Source: JAFKKS01 sp039808325
GTDB taxonomy: Bacteria > Pseudomonadota > Alphaproteobacteria > Rhizobiales > Xanthobacteraceae
DNA length: 64,000 nt
Reading direction: 5' to 3'
Assembly (NCBI GenBank): GCA_039808325.1
Contig: JBDHSU010000006.1
Coordinates: forward strand, 7,818 to 71,817
Both the position numbers and the translations under genes were made by a program. The stretch's first letter is position 1; each line of letters starts with the position of its first letter. Under the pieces are notes generated by a model. The model did not search any database. It worked only from the letters and a program-made list of their open reading frames with translations, and was not told where the DNA came from. This document shows positions 17,365-25,997 of this stretch, piece after piece.

Positions 17365-18270
17365 TCAGGTCCGTATGAAGATGTCGCTGATGCGGGCGCG
17401 CCGACCGAAGATCGCGAGACAGAGCCCGACCACCAAAATGAGGACGACCGACAGCGCCGCGCCGAGCGCCCAATTGTTCGTCGTCGTGTACTGGGTGGCG
17501 ATGAGATTGCCGAACATGATGCCGGTGGTGCCGCCGAGGAGTTGCGGCGTGACGTAAGCGCCGCAGCCGAGCAGAAACACCATCACGCAGCCGGACACGA
17601 CGCCCGGCATGCTGAGCGGCAGAATGACGCGGAAGAACGTCCTGATGGGCCCGGCGCCGAGATCGGCCGCCGCCTCGATCAGGTTCGGATCCATCCGGTC
17701 AAGCGACAGATAGATCGGGAGCGTCATGAACAGCGTGTAGACGTAGACGAGGCCGATATGCGTCGCGCCTTCGTTGTAGAGAAGCCAGTCGAGCGGCGCG
17801 TCGGTCACCCCGATGCCCATCAGGAACGAGTTGATCAGGCCATTGCGCCCGAGCATCGGCAGCCAGACGAAGGTGCGGACGACGTAGCTGCTCCAGAACG
17901 GAAGAAAAAGCACGATGATGAAGATCGTCTTGCTCAACCCCTTCAGCGACGCGAGAAAATACGCGATCGGATACGAGACCAGCAGCGAGATCAGCGTGAC
18001 CGTCGCCGCGATACGCAGCGTCTGCAGCAGGATCAGCAGATAGATCGGATCTTCGGTGACAACTTTATAGTTTTCGAGGGTGAGATCCGGCTCGGTGCCG
18101 AAAATCGAAGACGTCCAGAACGACATCGCGAACAGGAGCACAACCGGAGCGACAGCGAACACCAGCAGCCAGATCGCCGCGGGAAGCACAAGCAACGGTC
18201 CCAACCGCCTGCGGCCGCGCCTCGAACGAGGGCTACTATTAGAAGTCACCGTGCTCATTAACGCCCGCAT
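17365..18270 (-). CDS. Spermidine/putrescine-type ABC transporter permease (PotB-like), first gene of operon
   Basis: A 301-residue permease with the EAA-loop segment IEAAADLGAGPIRTFFRV and six predicted helices. It opens a six-gene minus-strand operon: permease, permease, binding protein, ATPase, epimerase, SDR. Starts at 18270 and at 18258 (MSTVTSN) are both possible; neither has a strong ribosome site. A LysR gene is divergently transcribed from 18454, so the 183-bp gap probably holds both promoters. Confidence 0.87.
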   Translation of the reverse strand: MRALMSTVTSNSSPRSRRGRRRLGPLLVLPAAIWLLVFAVAPVVLLFAMSFWTSSIFGTEPDLTLENYKVVTEDPIYLLILLQTLRIAATVTLISLLVSYPIAYFLASLKGLSKTIFIIVLFLPFWSSYVVRTFVWLPMLGRNGLINSFLMGIGVTDAPLDWLLYNEGATHIGLVYVYTLFMTLPIYLSLDRMDPNLIEAAADLGAGPIRTFFRVILPLSMPGVVSGCVMVFLLGCGAYVTPQLLGGTTGIMFGNLIATQYTTTNNWALGAALSVVLILVVGLCLAIFGRRARISDIFIRT

Positions 18271-18380
18271 CGAACGGCACTGCCGTCCACCCCCGCCCGC
18301 ACCGCGTCAATGCCACGCGTTCCAAGCCTGCCCGTTTCCATTTCCCGAAATCTCTTTCGGGCGGGCGCATACTAAGCGCT

Positions 18381-18408
18381 TTGTCTGGCGGCGGAATTAG
18401 AATATAGC
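18381..18408 (+). promoter_or_regulatory. Possible promoter of the LysR gene
   Basis: TTGTCT at 18381-18386 and TATAGC at 18403-18408 with a 16-base spacer resemble a sigma-70 type -35/-10 pair, placing initiation near 18415, about 40 bases before the LysR ATG. Read by eye only; LysR-type sites (T-N11-A) would be expected here too. Confidence 0.3.
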
Positions 18409-18453
18409 GAAGCCTGATTTCGCAAAATTTGAAACCGGGGGCATTTTGGGGCG

Positions 18454-19395
18454 ATGCTTCGAAATGAGATCGAAAGTCACGACATCAAGACGCTGACCCT
18501 TTTTGTCGCATGCTGTGAATTGCAGAACGTCAGCAAGGCCGCGGCGCATCTCAACATGGCCGTCTCCGCGGCCAGCCGGCGCATCCGCATGCTGGAGAAC
18601 AGCGTCAAGATTCCGCTGCTGTCGCGCCGGCCGCACGGCGTCGAGCCGACCGCTGCCGGCTTGACGGTGCTGCACTATGCGCGCGACGTCCTGCGGCTGA
18701 CGCATCAGATGGAAGGCCTGATCACCGAGCATCGATCGGGAATCCGGGGCTATGTGCGGATCAGTTCGTCGAGCTCGGTGCTGATCGGGCGTCTCGCGGC
18801 GGATCTTTCGATCTTCGCCAACAAGGAACCCGATATCAAAGTCGACCTGGAAGAACGGCCGACGCACGAAACTCTCGACTCGCTGCTGACGAAACGGGTC
18901 GATATCGGCGCGATCGTCGGCGGAACGGAGAGGGGCCGCATCGAGACGTTCCCGTATGGCGGCGACCGGCTTTGCGTCGCTGTCCATGCGCGGCACCCTC
19001 TCGCCGAGCGCGCGCGGGTCAGTTTTTCCGACATCGCACGCTACGATCTCATCACGCTCGATCACAGCACGGCGCTGCGCCGGCTGCTCGCCGACCGCGC
19101 GCGCGTTCTCGGCACCTATTTGAACGTGCGGGTCCAGGTGACGAGCTTTCAAGTGATGGGATTGATGGTCAGCAAGGGCATCGGAATCGGCATCCTGCCG
19201 GAAAGCACCATTTCCGCGGTGGCGGATTCGTGGGCGCTTCGCCTCATCGAACTGAATGAGCCCTGGGCACGGCGGGGCTTCATGCTTTGCGTCCGCTCGT
19301 CGGAAGCGCTCGACCGGCCGGCAACGCGCCTCCTGCGCTTTCTCATCGATCAAAGCGCCGCTCTTTCTTGCGCGGATCAGCCGGTCGTGGCCTGA
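18454..19395 (+). CDS. LysR-family transcriptional regulator, divergent from the spermidine/putrescine-type operon
   Basis: A 313-residue LTTR: winged helix-turn-helix in residues 10-70 (LQNVSKAAAHLNMAVSAASR, then RIRMLE), then a co-inducer-binding domain of the periplasmic-binding-protein fold from about residue 95. The ATG at 18454 sits 10 bases after a GGGGGC stretch. LTTRs usually activate the divergently transcribed neighbour in response to a pathway metabolite. The expected target is therefore the 18270-12251 operon and possibly the gene itself. Confidence 0.88.
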   Translation: MLRNEIESHDIKTLTLFVACCELQNVSKAAAHLNMAVSAASRRIRMLENSVKIPLLSRRPHGVEPTAAGLTVLHYARDVLRLTHQMEGLITEHRSGIRGYVRISSSSSVLIGRLAADLSIFANKEPDIKVDLEERPTHETLDSLLTKRVDIGAIVGGTERGRIETFPYGGDRLCVAVHARHPLAERARVSFSDIARYDLITLDHSTALRRLLADRARVLGTYLNVRVQVTSFQVMGLMVSKGIGIGILPESTISAVADSWALRLIELNEPWARRGFMLCVRSSEALDRPATRLLRFLIDQSAALSCADQPVVA

Positions 19396-19644
19396 CACCG
19401 GCGGCAACGCGCGCAATCGCCGTTAGCGCGCTCCGCAAAGGCTCGCCGCCGCGCGATCCGGCGTGCACAACGCGGCGTCGGCATGCGCGCCGCATTTGCG
19501 CGCGGCGCCGTGCGTCAATAAGAAGCGCCTAATTCCCGTGGCAACGCAGCTATGAGGACATCCCCTTGTCGCCCGCGCGCAAAATTCTTGTCCGCACGTC
19601 GCCATGACCCGTCAGCTTGGGCCAAACAACAAAGGTCTTCAACG

Positions 19645-20484
19645 ATGACTCAGACTTCCGTGCCTCGCCTGGACCGCGACTTTTTCGGCGTCGGTCACTA
19701 CATCTGCCCGGCCCAGGTCTCGCTGATCGAATTTCTCGACGCGGCGGCGGCGCGCGGCTTCTCGGGTATCGGGCTCACCGAAAGGGCGCTGGAAGAAATG
19801 CCCGCCGCCTCGATACGAAACGAATTGAAGGCGCGAAACCTGCGCGTCACCTCCGTCAACAGCGCCGGGTACTTTCTCAAGAGCGGGAGCGACGCCGAGC
19901 GGCAGAACGCTCGCAACCAATGGATTTTGGAATGTGCCGCCGAGCTTGGCGACGCGCCGGTGAATGTGATCGTCGGCGGGGTCGGGCAAGGGCTCGGCCT
20001 CAATCTCGACGCGGCGCGCGCCCGCGCGCTCGAGGCGCTGCATGCATTGCACGCAAAGGCCGCAGCTCTGGGGCTGCACATGATCGTCGAGCCGGTGCAT
20101 CCGAACGGAATCTGGCAAAAGGGCTGCTTCAATTCATTGCGGCAGGTGGAGCAGGCGATCGCCGGGCTTTCGAACGCGACGATCAATCTCGACATCTTCC
20201 ATTCGTGGTGGGACGCCGACCTCGGCTCCGTGATCGCCGACGACAGCCGACCGCTCGGTATGTTTCAGATGTGCGACGTCGGCGCTTTCACGCAGGACGG
20301 AGTCGGTCAGCGCCTGCCCCTCGGCGAGGGCATCGTCGACGTCCCGAGCCTGCTGGGCACATGCCTGCGCCGAAAACGGCGGCCGCTGTTCGAGGTGGAA
20401 CTGTTTGCAATACAGCTTCCCGATCGCGCCTTGACCGACCTTCTCGATCAGAGCGTGCAATACCTGAACGCGCTCAATCGATAG
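19645..20484 (+). CDS. Sugar phosphate isomerase/epimerase-like TIM-barrel protein
   Basis: A 279-residue protein of the xylose-isomerase-like TIM-barrel superfamily, with metal-site candidates in MIVEPVHPNG (Glu, His), NLDIFHSWWDADL (Asp, His) and a late Glu in LFEVELF. The frame is open 31 codons further upstream, but the ATG at 19645 fits the conserved start (DRDFFGVGHYICP). AAAGG lies about 10 bases before it. Members isomerise or epimerise sugars, inositol derivatives or hydroxy acids. The AstE-like gene and MHS transporter gene follow on the same strand. Confidence 0.8.
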   Translation: MTQTSVPRLDRDFFGVGHYICPAQVSLIEFLDAAAARGFSGIGLTERALEEMPAASIRNELKARNLRVTSVNSAGYFLKSGSDAERQNARNQWILECAAELGDAPVNVIVGGVGQGLGLNLDAARARALEALHALHAKAAALGLHMIVEPVHPNGIWQKGCFNSLRQVEQAIAGLSNATINLDIFHSWWDADLGSVIADDSRPLGMFQMCDVGAFTQDGVGQRLPLGEGIVDVPSLLGTCLRRKRRPLFEVELFAIQLPDRALTDLLDQSVQYLNALNR

Positions 20485-20601
20485 GACCGTTGCTCACGGT
20501 CACGAAACCGCTTCCCCTGTCCCGTCGGCGTGTTGCGAACGGCGAAGGCTTGCCGCAGATTCTCGTGCGTCGCATCGATCCATGAAAGACGGGAAGCCTA
20601 A

Positions 20602-21564
20602 ATGGCCGAACCGAAGCGCTGGCATCTCGACCTTCCCGGAACGCGCATCGACAATGCGCCCTGGCGCATCGAGGTTCTGGAATTCCCCGGATCGAAGCCG
20701 GGGCCGGCAACCGCCGTGCTGTCCGGCCTGACGGGAGACAAGCCGCTCGGCATCCTCGCGATGCACGATCTCGCGCGCGATCTCACGACCCGCGACATCG
20801 CCGGCACCGTTCTTGTTATCCCCTGCATCAATCCGTTCGGCTTCCAGGCCGGCACGCGACACAACCCTGACCTCGTGGAGCTCAACCGCCGCTTTCCGGG
20901 GGTACCGCACGGACTTCTGTCCGATCAATTCGCGCATGCGATCATGCGAATGCTGGTGGAGCGTGTCGAAGCGGTCATCGACGTTCACTCCGGCACGGCC
21001 GTGCGGACCACCGAATACATCTACGACTACGGCAACCTGGAGCTGTCCGCATCGTTCGCCTACCTCCCCGTGATGGTGAACCGCGCCATTCCAGGGCAGC
21101 TTTGCGCGGCGGCGAAAGCCGCCGGTCTCGACGCCGCGCTGGTGGAGTTCGGCGGCCCGGACCGCAACTCCACGCGGAAAGCCGTCGACGGGTGTCTGAA
21201 CATGCTGCGCTATCGCGGGCATCTTGCGGATGCCGCGACGGGGCCCGGCGACGTTGCAATTCTCTCGCCGGTGCAAGCGATCGTTGCATCGTGCGACGGC
21301 ATTCTCGAAAGCATCGTTGGGCCGCAGGACGTCGGAAATCCCATTCGCACCGGTGTTATCGGACATCTCACCGGCGCCGTGAGCGGCGCGCGGCTGGAGG
21401 AATATGTCGTCGAACGACCGCTCGACACGGATGCCGGCGCAACGCCGCATGAAAAGCCGATCTTGATGCTGGCGCAGACAACGCCGTCGCTTGCGCGGCC
21501 CGGCAATCTTCTTTTCATGATCGGATGGCCATTGAAGCGCATCCCCACCCCGCGCCGCGCATAG
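20602..21564 (+). CDS. Succinylglutamate desuccinylase/aspartoacylase (M14)-family protein with altered zinc site
   Basis: A 320-residue protein that aligns along the AstE/AspA family: substrate-binding ELNRRFPG at residues 93-100, zinc ligand His129 in VIDVHSG, and the catalytic-type Glu in ALVEFGG. The family's first zinc motif, normally GxHGDE, here reads GLTGDK (residues 42-47), so the His and Glu ligands are Thr44 and Lys47. Zinc hydrolysis of an N-acyl amino acid or amide is therefore doubtful; it may use another ligand set or have lost activity. GGGAAG precedes the ATG. It probably shares a transcript with the transporter at 21742. Confidence 0.75.
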   Translation: MAEPKRWHLDLPGTRIDNAPWRIEVLEFPGSKPGPATAVLSGLTGDKPLGILAMHDLARDLTTRDIAGTVLVIPCINPFGFQAGTRHNPDLVELNRRFPGVPHGLLSDQFAHAIMRMLVERVEAVIDVHSGTAVRTTEYIYDYGNLELSASFAYLPVMVNRAIPGQLCAAAKAAGLDAALVEFGGPDRNSTRKAVDGCLNMLRYRGHLADAATGPGDVAILSPVQAIVASCDGILESIVGPQDVGNPIRTGVIGHLTGAVSGARLEEYVVERPLDTDAGATPHEKPILMLAQTTPSLARPGNLLFMIGWPLKRIPTPRRA

Positions 21565-21741
21565 CTCAACCGTTGACATCGCGCATGGATGGCATCGAAA
21601 ATTGCTCGCGGGCGAGGGCTGCCAAATGCACGACATCGTTAGAATCGATCAGCGCGAATATCCGATCGATGCGTTGGATATCCCGCGTACGATCTAGCCG
21701 CACCGCAGCCCGGGCGACCTTCCAATACTGAGGAGGCTGGA

Positions 21742-23058
21742 ATGGCTTTGTCGATCGACGCGGCGGGGGCCGCGACGAAATCGGAACGTGACGTCATGCT
21801 GAAGCGCGCGATTGTCTCCTGCGCTGTCGGACAGATCTTCGAAATCTACGACTTCGTCGTTTACGGCTTCATGGCGGCGGCGATCGCGAAGGCATTCTTT
21901 CCGGCGGCCGATCCTGTCGCGGCGCTATTGAGCACATTCGCGACATTCGCGGTCGGCTTTCTCTTCCGGCCGCTCGGCGGGCTTGTCATCGGGTCGTTCG
22001 GCGACCGTTACGGCCGGCGGCAGGCGCTGGTCCTCACCATCAGTATGATGGCGATCGCCACAGGCGTGATGGGCCTCATCCCAACCTACGCCACGATCGG
22101 CATTCTCGCGCCGATCCTGCTTGTGATTTGCCGCGCGTTCCAAGGCTTCTCGACCGGCGGCGAATGGGGCGGCGCAGCGGCCTTTCTCGTCGAATATGCG
22201 CCGACGAAACATCGCGGCTTCATCAGCAGCTTCCAGCAGGCGGGCACCGCGCTCGGTCTATTGCTCGGCACGTTGGTCGCTGGGCTGCTGACATACTTCC
22301 TCGACGCCGAAGCCTTCCAATCGTGGGGCTGGCGCATCCCCTTCCTGCTCGGCTTCGTGCTCGGACCGATCGGCCACTACTTGCGCACGCACGTTGCGGA
22401 AACGCCGGCGTTCACGCAGACCGTTGCCACCGAGGCGGTCGCCGAAACGCCGCTGCGCGAGGCTTTCGCGACACAGAAGGGCAACCTCCTGGTCGCCTTC
22501 GCGTTCAGCATCTCGCCGTGCGTGATCTACTGGACGTTCCTGGTCTATATGCCGACCTTCGCCCAACAACAGTTGCAGATCAGCCCGTCGACGACACTGT
22601 TCTCGACAACGTTCGCCGGCGTCGTCTACCTCATCCTCGCGCCGATCGTCGGCGCGCTCTCGGACCGCGTCGGGCGCAAGCCGCTCCTCTACGCGTCCTT
22701 CATCGGCGCGGCCCTGCTCGGTTATCCCCTGTTCTCGTATCTGGTGTCGGCGCGCAGCGTGGCCGCTCTGGTCATCGTGCAAACCGTCGCCGCAATCATC
22801 CTGACGCTCTGCGCCGGCGTGATCTGCGCCGTGCTGTCGGAAATCTTCCCGACACGCATCCGCTACACGGCGCTGTCGATCGGATACGGCCTATCCGTCG
22901 CGATCTTCGGCGGATTCGCGGCGCTGATCGCAACCGCGCTCATCCGCTACACCGGCGACCCGCTCGCGCCGGCCTACTATGTGATCTTCGGTGGCGTTGC
23001 GAGCTTGATCGCCACGTTCTTCATCGTGGAGCGGGCCGGAAAGCCGCTGCCCGAATAG
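21742..23058 (+). CDS. MFS metabolite:proton symporter (MHS family, ProP/ShiA/KgtP-like)
   Basis: A 438-residue, 12-helix carrier. MHS hallmarks are FEIYDFVVYGF in the first helix, FGDRYGRR (motif A) at about residue 91, and the STGGEWGGA segment. GAGGAGG 5 bases upstream fixes the ATG at 21742. The family imports organic acids, betaines or aromatic acids with protons. With the AstE-like and sugar-isomerase-like genes before it, it may bring in an N-acyl amino acid or hydroxy acid; that is inference. Confidence 0.87.
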   Translation: MALSIDAAGAATKSERDVMLKRAIVSCAVGQIFEIYDFVVYGFMAAAIAKAFFPAADPVAALLSTFATFAVGFLFRPLGGLVIGSFGDRYGRRQALVLTISMMAIATGVMGLIPTYATIGILAPILLVICRAFQGFSTGGEWGGAAAFLVEYAPTKHRGFISSFQQAGTALGLLLGTLVAGLLTYFLDAEAFQSWGWRIPFLLGFVLGPIGHYLRTHVAETPAFTQTVATEAVAETPLREAFATQKGNLLVAFAFSISPCVIYWTFLVYMPTFAQQQLQISPSTTLFSTTFAGVVYLILAPIVGALSDRVGRKPLLYASFIGAALLGYPLFSYLVSARSVAALVIVQTVAAIILTLCAGVICAVLSEIFPTRIRYTALSIGYGLSVAIFGGFAALIATALIRYTGDPLAPAYYVIFGGVASLIATFFIVERAGKPLPE

Positions 23059-23082
23059 CGCACACCCCGGCGGCGGGCGCGT

Positions 23083-23128
23083 CAGAGCCTCGGTTCCGAT
23101 AGGATCGGAGTCGAGGCTCTGTGTTTTT
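23083..23128. terminator. Strong hairpin terminator between convergent genes
   Basis: CAGAGCCTCG (23083-23092) pairs with CGAGGCTCTG (23112-23121), with an inner TCCGAT/ATCGGA stem (23095-23100 / 23104-23109) and a TGTTTTTG tract right after. This is a classic intrinsic terminator for the plus-strand transporter. The nearby CACGCGAACCGG (23147-23158) recurs in the palindromic element at 63952-63963. Confidence 0.8.
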
Positions 23129-23181
23129 GTCCGGTCGCATCTTCGTCACGCGAACCGGCTTGCGCCCTTCGGAATCACGCC

Positions 23182-23937
23182 CTAAACGCGTCCGCCGTCG
23201 ACGGACAGAATCTGTCCCGTGATCCAGTTGGCTTGTTCGCTCGCCAGAAAAAGCACCGCCGTCGCGATATCGTCCGCCTTGCCGAGCCGCCGCGTGTGCA
23301 ACTGCGCGAGGATGCGCTCCTGCACCTCGGCGCCATAGCGCTCCCACTGCTTGATCGTTTCCGGGTTCGACGGAATGAGACCCGGCGCGACGGAATTGAC
23401 GGTGGTGCCGTGCGGGCCGAGTTCCGACGACATCTGCTTGGTCAAGCCGACAAGGGCGTGCTTTGCCGCCGTGTAAGCGTGAATTCCGGTGAGACTTGGC
23501 CGCAGCCCTGCCGACGAAGAGATCGTGACGATCCGCCCCCACCCCGCTTTGCGAAAATGCGGGGTTGCCGCCTGGATCAGATAAAACGCGCCGTCGACAT
23601 TGGCGCGGAAAAGCGCGTGCCAGTCGTCTTGCGAAATGTCCTCGATCGGACGCCCGACCTGGCCGCGCACGCCGCCCGCCGCGAGCGCCATCACGTCGAG
23701 ACGGCCTTCGTCGCGCAGGATCGTTTCGATCAGGCGCGCCGCGGCGTCACGATGAGAGAGATCGGCGACATGCGCCTTCGCGCCGACCTCCTCGGCGGTG
23801 CGGCGCACACCGTCGCCGTCGATATCGGCCACGTGCACGCGCGCGCCGCTCTCGACAAACGCCCGGCCGATGGCGCGACCGATCCCCTGCGCCGCGCCCG
23901 TGACGAGAACCACGCGACCGTCAAACCGAATATCCAT
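23182..23937 (-). CDS. Short-chain dehydrogenase/reductase (SDR)
   Basis: A 251-residue classical SDR: TGAAQGIG at about residues 13-20, ALAAGG in the NNAG position, the catalytic Ser in TISSSAG, YTAAK, and the C-terminal LSVDGGRV. The ATG at 23937 has GGGGGC about 9 bases upstream; an in-frame Met at 23961 is the alternative. It is transcribed divergently from the IclR gene at 24150, so it is that regulator's most likely target. The NNAG-position change (NNAG to AAGG) is unusual but tolerated in some SDRs. Confidence 0.87.
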   Translation of the reverse strand: MDIRFDGRVVLVTGAAQGIGRAIGRAFVESGARVHVADIDGDGVRRTAEEVGAKAHVADLSHRDAAARLIETILRDEGRLDVMALAAGGVRGQVGRPIEDISQDDWHALFRANVDGAFYLIQAATPHFRKAGWGRIVTISSSAGLRPSLTGIHAYTAAKHALVGLTKQMSSELGPHGTTVNSVAPGLIPSNPETIKQWERYGAEVQERILAQLHTRRLGKADDIATAVLFLASEQANWITGQILSVDGGRV

Positions 23938-23961
23938 GCGGAAGAGCCCCCGAGCCATCAA

Positions 23962-23996
23962 AGAACACCGTTCTCTGATGAGTTCATATTATTGAA
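23962..23996. promoter_or_regulatory. Candidate operators between SDR and IclR genes
   Basis: Two inverted repeats lie in the divergent gap. AGAAC-ACC-GTTCT (23962-23974) is perfect. TTCA-TATTAT-TGAA (23983-23996) has perfect 4-base arms. Either could bind the IclR-type regulator encoded from 24150, which as a family binds short palindromes between itself and its target. Confidence 0.35.
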
Positions 23997-24149
23997 TGAT
24001 GTTCAGATATCGGCATTATAGGAAACTGGCAGACGCTGCCACACGTAAGCTTGAAACCGACGCGCAGGCCGGCGATAGCTCTTCTCAAAGTTGTGACCAG
24101 ACGCACTCCCTTGGCTCTCGCGGCATCGGGGGGCGGGGCGAGACGGACG

Positions 24150-24926
24150 ATGAGCAACACAGACGTTCAATCCGTAAAATCGGGGGCGCGGATCCTCGAT
24201 CTCATGGAGCTCATCGCATCCAAAAACGAGGCAATCGGATTGGCCGAAGTCGTCACGATGCTCGGCATCCCCAAGAGCAGCGCCCTCATGTTGCTGCGCA
24301 CGCTCGTCGCCAAGCACTACGTCGAGAGAGACGCCGACGGCCGTTACCGCCTCGACCGAGCCTATCGCGCATCCAACAATGACTGGGTCGGCGGACGGAC
24401 CGCCATTTTGCGCCGTGTCGCCCGGCCGCTGATGGAGGAACTCGGCCAAACGGTGCAGGAGACCGTCGTCGTCGCGGTCCTCACGCCGGCGATCGACATC
24501 CAGATCATCGAGAAGGTGCGCAGCCCGCAGCCGGTGCGGTACGAAATCGAGATCGGCGTTCCCTACCCCGCTTATTGCACGGCGATCGGGCGCGCGATCC
24601 TCGGCTTCTCCGATCCCGCTCTCGTCGACCATTACCTGCGCACGACCTCGCTCATCAAATGCACCGACCGAACGGTCACGGATGTCACCCAGTTGCGGAA
24701 AATCCTCGCGCGCGTTCGCGAGCAAGGCTATGCGATCAACATCGAAGAGCACATCCAAGGCGCCTCCTCCATCGCGGCTCCGCTGCGCAATCAGAACGGC
24801 GAAGTGCTCGGCGCCTTGAACATCGGCTGCGTGACGGCGCATTTCTCGAACAACGAACAAGCGATCACCGACGCGCTCGTGACGACGACCGCGCGTCTCA
24901 ATGAGAAGCTTCAAAGCCTCGCGTGA
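24150..24926 (+). CDS. IclR-family transcriptional regulator
   Basis: A 258-residue IclR protein: N-terminal helix-turn-helix (GLAEVVTMLGIPKSSALMLL, about residues 30-49), a short wing, then the IclR effector domain with CTAIGRAILG and IAAPLRNQNGEVLGALNIG. The ATG at 24150 is chosen because it precedes the conserved SGARILDLMELI helix; the frame is open 33 codons further up with no conserved sequence. It probably controls the divergent SDR and perhaps the neighbouring catabolic genes in response to a small acid. Confidence 0.87.
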   Translation: MSNTDVQSVKSGARILDLMELIASKNEAIGLAEVVTMLGIPKSSALMLLRTLVAKHYVERDADGRYRLDRAYRASNNDWVGGRTAILRRVARPLMEELGQTVQETVVVAVLTPAIDIQIIEKVRSPQPVRYEIEIGVPYPAYCTAIGRAILGFSDPALVDHYLRTTSLIKCTDRTVTDVTQLRKILARVREQGYAINIEEHIQGASSIAAPLRNQNGEVLGALNIGCVTAHFSNNEQAITDALVTTTARLNEKLQSLA

Positions 24927-24947
24927 GACGCGCAGACGTTTTGTGAT

Positions 24948-25964
24948 CTACCTGGCGGCCAGCAGAGCGTTGAGGTTGGCGTCATCCTGCGGGCGCTTGC
25001 CGTCCTCGATCTCATGGATCATCGCGACGAGATTCTTCAATCCCGGGCAGGCGATGCCGTAACGGGCGCCGATCTCCGCAATCGGCGCGATCTGGAAGTC
25101 GACCTCGGTCCGCCGCTTGCGCACCGCGATATCGCGCCAAATTCCCGAATGCGTTTTCGCGTTGGGCCGATTGAACGCGACCATCGCATCGACGCAACGA
25201 CGCGCATCGTCTTCCGTCGCCCCAGGCATGAAGGCTTGCGGGTCGAAGCCGTTGAACCCGAGCGGCGCGATCTTCTGAGCCGCCGCGACCTCAAGCGTTT
25301 CGCCCGCCAGCCGGCGCCACAGCGGCAGCAGTTCGGGCCGCGCCAGGCAATCGGCGATGCCGGCCTGGCCCAGCGCCTGCGCGAAAAGAAGCGAGGCATA
25401 GGCGAGCTTCCCCCACAGATAGGAGAAGATGCGGTCGGTCATGATCGCCTCGGGCTCGAAGTCGCGCATCACCGCATGCAGCGCGGCGAGGCGCGGCGTC
25501 ATCGCGCCATCGAGCTCGCCAAGCACCACCGCACCGCGGTTTCCGTAAAGGATCTCGCCGGGGCCATGCCAGTCGGCGCCGAAATTGATGAAGGCTCCGA
25601 TAGTGCGCTGACGGCCGACGATCTTCTCGATCTCGAGCTCGCACAGCCCGTTCTGCAACGAAAGGACATAACCGTCGTCCGACAGATGCGGCTTCAACGC
25701 CGTCGTCGCCGCGCCGGTGTGCTGTGATTTCACGGCGAGATAGACGTGCTGCCAGGTACCTTTCACCTGATCCGGCGTGAAGGCCGGCACCTTGACGGTA
25801 AAATTGTCGACAGGGCCCGTGATCCGCAGACCGTGGTCGCGTATGCGCGCGATATGATCGGCGACGACGTCGACGAAGGTCACGTCATGGCCTGCCCGCG
25901 CCAGATACGCACCGGCCGTGCCCCCAATCGCGCCGGCGCCCCAGATCAGAATACGATCGCTCAT
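24948..25964 (-). CDS. Ketopantoate reductase (PanE/ApbA)-family protein
   Basis: A 338-residue two-domain protein with N-terminal Rossmann GAGAIGGTAGAYLARAG at residues 10-26 and the all-helical C-terminal domain that includes SYLWGKLAYA (the catalytic-lysine region). AAGGTGA lies 5 bases before the ATG. Classical PanE reduces 2-ketopantoate with NADPH, but many paralogues act on other 2-oxo or hydroxy acids. As the last gene of a catabolic operon, it is more likely a 2-hydroxyacid oxidoreductase for the imported compound than a pantothenate enzyme. Confidence 0.82.
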   Translation of the reverse strand: MSDRILIWGAGAIGGTAGAYLARAGHDVTFVDVVADHIARIRDHGLRITGPVDNFTVKVPAFTPDQVKGTWQHVYLAVKSQHTGAATTALKPHLSDDGYVLSLQNGLCELEIEKIVGRQRTIGAFINFGADWHGPGEILYGNRGAVVLGELDGAMTPRLAALHAVMRDFEPEAIMTDRIFSYLWGKLAYASLLFAQALGQAGIADCLARPELLPLWRRLAGETLEVAAAQKIAPLGFNGFDPQAFMPGATEDDARRCVDAMVAFNRPNAKTHSGIWRDIAVRKRRTEVDFQIAPIAEIGARYGIACPGLKNLVAMIHEIEDGKRPQDDANLNALLAAR

Positions 25965-25997
25965 TGGATCACCTTGTCTTCAAGGAGAAGAAGGAGC

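Noticed and set aside
21525..21731. 68-codon frame between the AstE-like gene and the MHS transporter gene
   Set aside because: Starts inside the AstE-like gene, has no ribosome site and low-complexity Ser/Arg content.
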